Positions 58,343-64,000 of a DNA stretch of 64,000 nucleotides are shown in pieces (position 1 is the first letter of the stretch; each line of letters opens with the position of its first letter). Source of the DNA: Streptomyces sp. BA2. GTDB taxonomy: Bacteria; Actinomycetota; Actinomycetes; Streptomycetales; Streptomycetaceae. The notes beneath the pieces were generated by a model. It saw only the letters and a program-made list of their open reading frames with translations. It searched no databases and was not told the origin of the DNA. The stretch is from positions 9,163,001 to 9,227,000 of the forward strand of contig NZ_WSRO01000002.1 in assembly GCF_009769735.1 (NCBI RefSeq), in the 5' to 3' direction. The translations under genes were made by a program, and so were the position numbers.

Positions 58343-59605
58343 ATGGGGAGTGGGATCTCGCGCACGGTGGCCGAGGAACTGGACGCGGACGATCCGCTCG
58401 CCGCGTTCCGCGAGCGGTTCGTCATCGCCGATCCAGAGCTGATCTACCTGGACGGCAACTCGCTGGGCCCGCTGCCCGCCGCCACGCCGGAGGTGCTGCG
58501 GGAGGTGGTCGAGGAGGGCTGGGGCGGCGGACTGGTGCGGTCGTGGCAGGGCTGGATCGACTGGGGCGCACGGCTCGGCGACCGCCTCGCCGAGCACGTG
58601 CTCGGCGCCGCGCCCGGCGAGGTGGTGATCTCCGACTCCACGTCGGTCAACCTCTACAAGCTGGCGGCCGCCGCCCTCGACGCGGCGCCGGGGCGCGGCA
58701 CTGTCCTGATGGACGCCGAGGACTTCCCGACCAACCGGTACATCGTCCAGGGCCTCGCCGAACAGCGTGGGCTGCGGCTGGTGCGGCTGCCGTCCGACCT
58801 CGACGGCGGCCTCGACCTCGACGCGCTGCGCTCGGCGCTGAACGGTGACGTCGCGCTGGTGGTGTTGTCGCTGGTGTCCTACCGAAGCGGCGCGCTGCTG
58901 GACATGGCGCAGGTGAACGACCTGGCCCACGCGGTCGGCGCGCGGGTGGTGTGGGATGTGTCGCACGCCGCCGGAGCCGTCCCCGTGGACCTGGCCGGCA
59001 CCGGCGCGGAACTCGCCGTCGGCTGCACGTACAAGTACCTCAACGGCGGCCCGGGTTCACCCGCCTTCCTTTATGTGCGCCGCGACCTGCAGTCCCGGCT
59101 GCGGCAGCCGGTGTGGGGCTGGTACGGGCAGCGCGGGCAGTTCGAGATGGGGCCCGACTACGACCCGGTGCCGGGCATCGAGCGGTTCCTGGTGAGCACC
59201 CCGCCGCTGGTGTCGCTGGCGGCGATCGATCCCGCCCTCGCCCTGGTCGAGGAGGCCGGCCTGGCGCGGATCCGGGCCAAGGGGCTGCGGCTGGGCCGGC
59301 TGGCCGACGATCTGGCGGACGCCTGGCTCACTCCGCTGGACTTCCGGCCCGCCTCGCCCCGCCCGCCGGAGCGGCGCGGTTCGCATCTGTCCCTGTACCA
59401 CCCCGACGCCTGGCGGATCTGCCAGGCGTCGGCCGCGGACGCGAAGGTCGTCTGCGACTACCGGGTCCCGGACCGGCTGCGCATCGGTCTGTCCCCCCTC
59501 GTCACCCGGTTCACCGACGTCTGGGACGCGTTGGCCCGTATCCGCGACGTCGTGGCCGAGGGCGCCTACGCCTCCCGGCCCGTCGGCCTCGCCCGGGTGA
59601 CCTGA
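58343..59605 (+). CDS. acmH: Kynureninase / hydroxykynureninase
   Basis: This 420-residue PLP enzyme has YLDGNSLGPLPAATPEVL at the N-terminus, DSTSVNLYKLAAAAL (phosphate site), VVWDVSHAAGAVPVDL (PLP-ring Asp), CTYKYLNGGPGSPAF with the Schiff-base Lys, and the C-terminal RIGLSPLVTRFTDV. In this pathway it should cleave 4-methyl-3-hydroxykynurenine to 4-MHA and alanine. The start ATG 58343 has GAAGGAGGG upstream. It lies 74 nt after the dioxygenase gene and on the same transcript by arrangement. Confidence 0.95.
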   Translation: MGSGISRTVAEELDADDPLAAFRERFVIADPELIYLDGNSLGPLPAATPEVLREVVEEGWGGGLVRSWQGWIDWGARLGDRLAEHVLGAAPGEVVISDSTSVNLYKLAAAALDAAPGRGTVLMDAEDFPTNRYIVQGLAEQRGLRLVRLPSDLDGGLDLDALRSALNGDVALVVLSLVSYRSGALLDMAQVNDLAHAVGARVVWDVSHAAGAVPVDLAGTGAELAVGCTYKYLNGGPGSPAFLYVRRDLQSRLRQPVWGWYGQRGQFEMGPDYDPVPGIERFLVSTPPLVSLAAIDPALALVEEAGLARIRAKGLRLGRLADDLADAWLTPLDFRPASPRPPERRGSHLSLYHPDAWRICQASAADAKVVCDYRVPDRLRIGLSPLVTRFTDVWDALARIRDVVAEGAYASRPVGLARVT

Positions 59606-59657
59606 CCTCCGCCTCCCCGCACACCACCCTCTCCACCTCAGCCGATTCGGAGTGCCC

Positions 59658-60698
59658 ATGGCTCACGCGTCCCCGCTCACCACCGACGGACTGGTACAGA
59701 TCCTGTTCGGCTCCTCGGCCTTTCAGATGCTCCGCGCGGGCAGCGACCTGGGCCTGTTCACCCTGCTGCACCGGCGACCGGGCCTGACCCCGCCGGAGAT
59801 CGGCCGGGAACTCGACCTGGAGGAGCGGCCGGTACAGATCCTGCTGCTCGGCACCACCGCCCTCGGGCTGACGGTGCGTCAGGGCGGCGGTTACGAGAAT
59901 GCAGACGTGCTGAACGGCCTCTTCGCGGAGGGCACTTGGGAGATCATCGAGGATCTCGTCGAGTACGAGGAGCGGATCGTCCGGCCCGCCGAGGTGGACT
60001 TCATCGCGTCGCTGCGCGAGAACACCAACGTCGGCCTGCGACGGATCAAGGGCACGGGGGAGGACCTCTACCACCGGCTGTCCGCGGACCCCGAGCTGGA
60101 GCAGCTGTTCTACCGCTGCATGCGGTCCTGGTCCCGGCTGTCCAACCCCGTGCTGGTCGAGAAGGCCGACCTCACCGGAGTGCGGCGCGTGCTCGACGTG
60201 GGCGGCGGCGACGGCGTCAACGCCATCGCCCTCGCCCAGGCCAACCCTGGCGTGGAGTTCACCGTCCTGGACCTGCCCGGCACGGTGGAGATCGCCCGCA
60301 AGAAGGTCGCCGAGCACGGTCTGTCCGACCGGATCTCCGTGCGGGCCGCGGACATCTTCGCCGACACCTACCCGACAGGCCACGACTGCGTGCTCTTCGC
60401 CAACCAGCTCGTGATCTGGTCACCGCAGGAGAACATACGGCTGCTGCGCAAGGCGCACGCGGCGCTGCCGGCCGGCGGGCGGGTGCTGGTGTTCAACGCC
60501 ATGTCCGACGACAGCGGGGACGGCCCGCTGTACGCGGCCCTGGACAACGTGTACTTCGCGACGCTGCCGGCAGCCAGCAGCACGATCTACCGGTGGGGCC
60601 AGTACGAGGAGTGGTTCGCCGCGGCCGGGTTCGTGAAGCCCGAGCGGCTGCCCGGCGGCCGGTGGACGCCGCACGGCGTGATCAGCGCGGTCAAGTGA
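59658..60698 (+). CDS. acmL: Aromatic C-methyltransferase for 3-hydroxykynurenine (O-methyltransferase fold)
   Basis: This 346-residue protein has an N-terminal winged-helix dimerisation domain (LFTLLHRRPGLTPPEIGREL) and a SAM domain with VRRVLDVGGGDGVNAIALA, FTVLDLPGTVEIARKK and a C-terminal GQYEEWFAAAGFV. It belongs to the Methyltransf_2 fold that includes AcmI/AcmL and SibL-type enzymes, which C-methylate 3-hydroxykynurenine at position 4 before kynureninase action. The context with kynurenine-pathway genes supports that substrate. ATG 59658 is preferred; a GTG lies 6 nt upstream. The symbol is tentative (acmI or acmL). Confidence 0.88.
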   Translation: MAHASPLTTDGLVQILFGSSAFQMLRAGSDLGLFTLLHRRPGLTPPEIGRELDLEERPVQILLLGTTALGLTVRQGGGYENADVLNGLFAEGTWEIIEDLVEYEERIVRPAEVDFIASLRENTNVGLRRIKGTGEDLYHRLSADPELEQLFYRCMRSWSRLSNPVLVEKADLTGVRRVLDVGGGDGVNAIALAQANPGVEFTVLDLPGTVEIARKKVAEHGLSDRISVRAADIFADTYPTGHDCVLFANQLVIWSPQENIRLLRKAHAALPAGGRVLVFNAMSDDSGDGPLYAALDNVYFATLPAASSTIYRWGQYEEWFAAAGFVKPERLPGGRWTPHGVISAVK

Positions 60699-60724
60699 CG
60701 CCCCAGCGAGTACCGGAGCCGATC

Positions 60725-61696
60725 ATGTCTCCCACGTTCCAGGACGCCCCGCCGGCCGGTGGGGGAGGGGCGTGCCCCGCCGGCCCGCACATGATGGCCC
60801 CCGACCTGCTCGCCGACCCCTTCGGCGGTTAGGGCCGGCTGCGCGAGCAGGACCCGGTCGTCCGCGGCCGGTTCGTCGACGGCACTCCGGTGTCGTTCGT
60901 GACCGCTACGACGACGTCCACGCTGTGCTGCGCGACCACGGTTCGTCAACACCCCTTCCCACGTGCCCGGCGCGCCGGGCACGGATCCGGTTGAGGGGAT
61001 GATGGAGCTGCTCAGGGTCCCCGAGCACTTATGGGTCTACCTGCTCGGATCCATCCTGGACAGCGACCCGCCCGACCATCCGCGGCTGCGCCGCCTGGTG
61101 ACCCGGGCGTTCACGGCCCGCCGTATCCTCGATCTGCGCCCGCCATCGAACGGATCGCCGACAGGCTGCTCGCCGAACTGCCCCACCGGGCGCAGGACGG
61201 AACGGTGGGCCTGCTGGAGCACGACACGGAGATGGTCACCATGGTGCTGGCCGGCCACGAGACGAGCACGCATCTGATCGGCAACGGCACCGCGGCCCTG
61301 CTCGCCCATCCCGACCAGCTGGCACGGCTCAGGGAGAACCCGGCGCTGCTCCCGAGAGCGGTGCAGGAGATCGCCGGCACGCGCATCGCCCGCGGTGACC
61401 CGGTCCAACCGGTGCTGGTCTCCGCCAACTTCGACCCGCGGCGCTATACCGACCCGGGCCGGCTGCACCTGACACGTCAGCCGGACGGGCAGGCGGAGAA
61501 CCACGTGGGCTTCGGTCACGGCATCCACTGCAGCCTGGGCGCGACGCTGGCCCGGCAGGAGGGCGAGGTGGCGCTCGCCCGGCTGCTGGACCGCTACCCG
61601 GACCTCGCGCTGGCTGACGGCGATCCGGAGCAGGAACGCGCCCGGCTGCCCGGCAGTTGGCGGCTGAACGCGTTGCGCCTGCTGCTCGGCCCCTGA
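60725..61696 (+). pseudogene. acmM: Cytochrome P450, degenerated
   Basis: Recognisable P450 pieces occur in order: an N-terminal stretch ending at TAG 60830-60832, RLREQDPVVRGRFVDG, RYDDVHAVLRDHG in a shifted frame, LDSDPPDHPRLRRLVTRAFT in another, then AIERIADRLLAELPHRAQDG. The I-helix VLAGHETSTHLIGNG and the haem loop FGHGIHCSLGATLARQE remain. About 90 residues before the I-helix are missing. Around VQEIAGTRIARGDPV the ExxR region of helix K is deleted. One stop, at least three frameshifts and two deletions mean no product. In X-type actinomycin producers the homologue oxidises the proline residue; its loss here fits a D-type product. Confidence 0.9.
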
Positions 61697-61736
61697 AGTG
61701 GCCACAGCACTCTTCGGACCATGAGGTGAGCGCAGC

Positions 61737-61772
61737 ACTGAGGGCTCCACGGTCCGCACTGTGGAGCCCTCA
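61737..61772. terminator. Bidirectional hairpin terminator
   Basis: CTGAGGGCTCCAC and GTGGAGCCCTCAG form a perfect 13-bp stem around a 10-nt loop. It lies between the end of the rightward operon (P450 relic) and the convergent ferredoxin gene. Confidence 0.85.
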
Positions 61773-61800
61773 GCCCTGGGGGGTGGCGGGAGTTGCGACG

Positions 61801-62007
61801 TCAGGTGTCAGGTGGGTCGTTCCCCACGGCGATGGTCTGGACGGGGCAGGACAGCGCGGCCTGGGTGACCTTCCGCGGGGTCGTCGTCCGCGCCCCGTCG
61901 GGCACGAGCGTGGCGTACCCGTCGTCGTCGTGAGTGAAGACGGTGGGTGCCGTGAGGGTGCTCTGTCCGGCCCCGATACAGGTGCGGTGGTCGATGCGGA
62001 TCTCCAT
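61801..62007 (-). CDS. acmN: [3Fe-4S]-type ferredoxin lacking one ligand Cys
   Basis: The 68-residue protein has the usual size and shape of P450-partner ferredoxins: MEIRIDHRTCIGAGQSTLTA, TVFTHDDDGYATLV and ALSCPVQTI. The family normally has three ligands in C-x5-C...C; here Cys10 and Cys54 are present, but the middle position (residue 16) is Ser, encoded by AGC. Cluster binding is probably impaired. The adjacent P450 is a pseudogene, so relaxed selection is a simple explanation. It faces the P450 relic and lies 32 nt downstream of the LmbU-like gene. Confidence 0.88.
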   Translation of the reverse strand: MEIRIDHRTCIGAGQSTLTAPTVFTHDDDGYATLVPDGARTTTPRKVTQAALSCPVQTIAVGNDPPDT

Positions 62008-62039
62008 CTGGGGTGGTCTCCGGTGGTCGGGCGGGGGCG

Positions 62040-62687
62040 TCAATGGCCGAGATCGTGCGCGGTGGCACGGTCGAGCGCCAGCCGGACCCACTCCTCGAAG
62101 TCGCGGTCTCCCCTCGACGCGGCCTCCCGCCAGCGCTGGACACGGTCGCAGGGGGCGCTGATCCGGAGCTGGCTGGCCCGCGCGGGGCTGGCTGGCCGGT
62201 TTCCTCTGCGGCCCTCCCGCAGCCGCAGTCGGAGCTGGTTCCGTGACCAGCCGTGTTGCTCCGCCTGGTCGAGCCAGGTGTCGGCCTCCGCCGGTGGCAG
62301 GGAGGCGACCTCGGCGTGGTGGCCGAAGCTCAGCGTCTCGCGCCGACGCCAGAGCTCGAAGTGTCGTGCCACCCACGCGTAGTTGCGCAGTGTCTGGTAG
62401 TCGAGGCCCGCGGCCTGGACTCCGGTCTGGTAGCGGTCTGCGTAGCGGTCCTGGCCGTAGACGAGCCAGTCGCCCAGGCACCAGGCGGAGGAGTCGGCGA
62501 TCTGGAAGATGTGCTGCCCGGCCTTCTCCCATCGGTCGTACGTGAGGCTGGTGGGTATCTTGAGGCCGACCCGGGTGGTGAAGATTCGTTCCCGCTCGCC
62601 GGGCCTGCGAGGGCGGGCCGCCTCGGTCGCTCGGCGGCCGACTGGTAATTGACGGTCACTCCGGTCGTGCTGTGCTATGTGGTGCAC
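62040..62687 (-). CDS. acmO: LmbU-family transcriptional regulator
   Basis: This 215-residue protein carries VGLKIPTSLTYDRWEKAGQH, SSAWCLGDWLVYGQDRYADR and LDYQTLRNYAWVARHFE. This is the diagnostic LmbU pattern of pathway-specific regulators of lincomycin, novobiocin-type and actinomycin clusters. The C-terminal part is basic and helical. GTG 62687 is chosen because AGGAG lies 7 nt before it; the ATG at 62729 has no Shine-Dalgarno. It is predicted to activate the acm operons by DNA binding. The upstream gap 62688-62921 is comparatively AT-rich and should contain its promoter. Confidence 0.9.
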   Translation of the reverse strand: MHHIAQHDRSDRQLPVGRRATEAARPRRPGERERIFTTRVGLKIPTSLTYDRWEKAGQHIFQIADSSAWCLGDWLVYGQDRYADRYQTGVQAAGLDYQTLRNYAWVARHFELWRRRETLSFGHHAEVASLPPAEADTWLDQAEQHGWSRNQLRLRLREGRRGNRPASPARASQLRISAPCDRVQRWREAASRGDRDFEEWVRLALDRATAHDLGH

Positions 62688-62921
62688 CGGCTTTCTCCTG
62701 AAATCGGGGCATGATGCTTCTCGCACCATTCATCGCGCCCTCGAGCCATTAAGGGCGCAAGCTCAAAAAACGGTAGTCACCGTCCGAGATACCGTCAATG
62801 AATATTTTCGGCCGGAGATGGCCGATTGGGGTGCAATCGGCTTCGATACTGACCGTTTCGGGAGTGCGGCAGGGGCTGACTCGTGCGGGCCCGCCCGGGC
62901 CCGCACGACCCTGTCAGCCTG

Positions 62922-63776
62922 TCAGGGGGTTCCGGCCGAGGCGTGGAGCGTGCCGTCGGAGCCCGTCCGCGCCGCCGCCTCGACGCTGTTGAGGATCAGG
63001 TCCAGGCCCACCCGGAAGGCCTCCTTCGCCTCCTGCTCCATGTGTGACGCGGCGCCGCCCGCCTCCGCCTCGGTCATGGCGGCGAGAGTCGCGGCCGATT
63101 CCAGGGCCGCGAGGGCGGGGAAGCGTTCGGTGAAGTTGGGCGCGAACTCCGCGAGCAGTGCGGACCGCTGGGCCCACCACTCCTCGTCGGGCACCCCGGT
63201 CTCCGGCGCCGCCTGCCGGTGTTCCGTCGCGACGATGGCCATACCCCGCACGAACTGGGACAACACCGCGATGACCCGTCTTACGTGCAGGGGTTCAAGG
63301 CTGATTCCGCCCAGGATCCGCACCACCGTTTCCAGCCGCGTGTACTCGTTCGGCCCGAGTACGGGTCGGGCCTGCGAGACCTGGAGGACCCAGGGGTGGC
63401 GGAGATAGAACGCCCAGGCGTCGTCGGCCCAGTCGGTGATTGCCGGCCGCCACCCCGCGCTCGTGTCGTACTCCGTGGGCAGTTCGGCCAGCACCCGGTC
63501 GTGCATGAGGTCGACCAGTTCGCTCTTGCTCGGCACGTACGTGTAGAGCGCCATGGCGGTCCGCCCGAGCTGGGTCCCGACCGCCCGCATGGACAGGGCC
63601 GTCATGCCCTGTTCGTCCGCCACCGCGACACCCGCGGCCACGATCGTGTCCACGTCGAGTCCGGGTTTGGGACCGGGTTTGGATCCGGGTTTGAGAGCGT
63701 GCCCCCCGGATTCGGCCGATCGCCAGAGCAGGGACATGGATCGGCGGGCATCGCCCTGTCCGGCGAAAACAACCAC
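62922..63776 (-). CDS. TetR-family regulator
   Basis: This protein of about 284 residues has the TetR helix-turn-helix (DTIVAAGVAVADEQGMTALS, GTQLGRTAMALYTYVPSKSE) followed by a TetR_C-type ligand domain. A repetitive PGSKPGPKPG linker precedes the DNA-binding domain. GTG 63776 has AAGGAG 8 nt upstream; GTG 63809 and ATG 63737 are alternatives. It is divergent from a siderophore-interacting-protein gene, with two palindromes between them, so autoregulation and control of that gene, and possibly of export genes beyond the window, is likely. It corresponds in position to acmP as I recall the naming. Confidence 0.9.
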   Translation of the reverse strand: MVVFAGQGDARRSMSLLWRSAESGGHALKPGSKPGPKPGLDVDTIVAAGVAVADEQGMTALSMRAVGTQLGRTAMALYTYVPSKSELVDLMHDRVLAELPTEYDTSAGWRPAITDWADDAWAFYLRHPWVLQVSQARPVLGPNEYTRLETVVRILGGISLEPLHVRRVIAVLSQFVRGMAIVATEHRQAAPETGVPDEEWWAQRSALLAEFAPNFTERFPALAALESAATLAAMTEAEAGGAASHMEQEAKEAFRVGLDLILNSVEAAARTGSDGTLHASAGTP

Positions 63777-63786
63777 CTTGCAACTC

Positions 63787-63834
63787 CTTACTGCATAAAG
63801 TAACCTCACCGGCGCAACTCTTTACGCTGTAAGG
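63787..63834. promoter_or_regulatory. Pair of predicted TetR operators
   Basis: CTTACTGCATAAAG (63787-63800) and CTTTACGCTGTAAGG (63820-63834) are related palindromes (half-site CTTAC/TTTAC), each preceded by CAACTC. They lie between the TetR gene and the divergent gene at 63892. The first overlaps the TetR translation-start region. Confidence 0.6.
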
Positions 63835-63891
63835 ATACCAGCTGGGCGGTCACCGGCCCCGGTATGCCCGTACGTTCGTGGAAGGTTTTCG

Positions 63892-64000
63892 ATGGCAGAG
63901 CTCCCCGTCACGTTCATCCAGGTCACCGACATCACACGCATCACACCGCGGATGGCCCGCGTGACGTTCGAGGCCTCCCACCTCGACGACTCAGTCGGCC
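63892..64000 (+). CDS. Siderophore-interacting protein (FAD-binding), 3' end beyond the window
   Basis: ATG 63892 opens MAELPVTFIQVTDITRITPR, then MARVTFEASHLDD. This is the N-terminal strand of the ViuB/siderophore-interacting FAD-binding reductase family (R-x-TPRM-RVTF). Only 36 residues are visible. It is divergent from the TetR gene. Whether it belongs to the actinomycin pathway or to iron metabolism cannot be told from this much. Confidence 0.8.
   Translation, partial: MAELPVTFIQVTDITRITPRMARVTFEASHLDDSVG

Noticed and set aside
60725..61696. Separate small genes from the open pieces in this stretch
   Set aside because: The pieces in three frames line up in order with one cytochrome P450, so they are parts of one broken gene.

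Overview
The window is high-GC actinobacterial DNA, almost certainly Streptomyces: GTG/TTG starts, ATGA gene overlaps, SARP, ANTAR, LmbU and TetR regulators, and SMI1-, DUF1877- and E9imm-type small proteins. It has two parts.

Positions 1 to about 31,590 are an accessory mosaic. Intact genes include a metallo-beta-lactamase-fold hydrolase, VOC and DHFR/RibD-type proteins, a NarL/DesK-type two-component system beside a membrane-anchored multicopper oxidase, a MarR regulator with a quinone oxidoreductase, an AfsR-like SARP divergent from an SDR, a MerR regulator divergent from a methyltransferase, a ricin-type lectin, and a stand-alone EF-Tu gene. Between them lie many broken genes (ANTAR, iron-type ABC binding protein, GH3, deazaflavin nitroreductase) and remnants of IS5-, IS630- and probably ISAs1-type transposases. 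The EF-Tu gene sits inside a 1.66-kb unit bounded by inverted IS-like ends, and it carries Thr where E. coli EF-Tu has Ala375, a classic kirromycin-resistance position.

Positions 31,584 to 64,000 are an actinomycin (acm) biosynthetic cluster. A leftward operon encodes the aryl AMP-ligase (acmA), its carrier protein (acmD), an MbtH protein (acmR), an unknown protein and a DUF6875-like protein. A divergent rightward operon encodes two giant NRPSs. AcmB is C-A-T-C-A-T-E and its pocket codes read Thr and Val; AcmC is C-A-T-C-A(MT)-T-C-A(MT)-T-TE and its codes read Pro, Gly and Val. Downstream come a second DUF6875-like protein, an arylformamidase, tryptophan 2,3-dioxygenase, a kynureninase and a methyltransferase. 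These would convert tryptophan through kynurenine to 4-methyl-3-hydroxyanthranilate (4-MHA). 4-MHA is loaded by AcmA/AcmD and extended to 4-MHA-Thr-D-Val-Pro-Sar-MeVal, which cyclises to the pentapeptide lactone. The predicted product is actinomycin D-type.

The cluster's P450 (acmM position) is a wreck, with a stop, frameshifts and deletions that remove ExxR, and the neighbouring [3Fe-4S] ferredoxin lacks a ligand cysteine. This fits loss of the proline oxidation seen in X-type actinomycins. LmbU-like and TetR regulators and the start of a siderophore-interacting-protein gene close the window. No 3-hydroxylase for kynurenine, phenoxazinone synthase or exporter/UvrA-type resistance gene is visible here.
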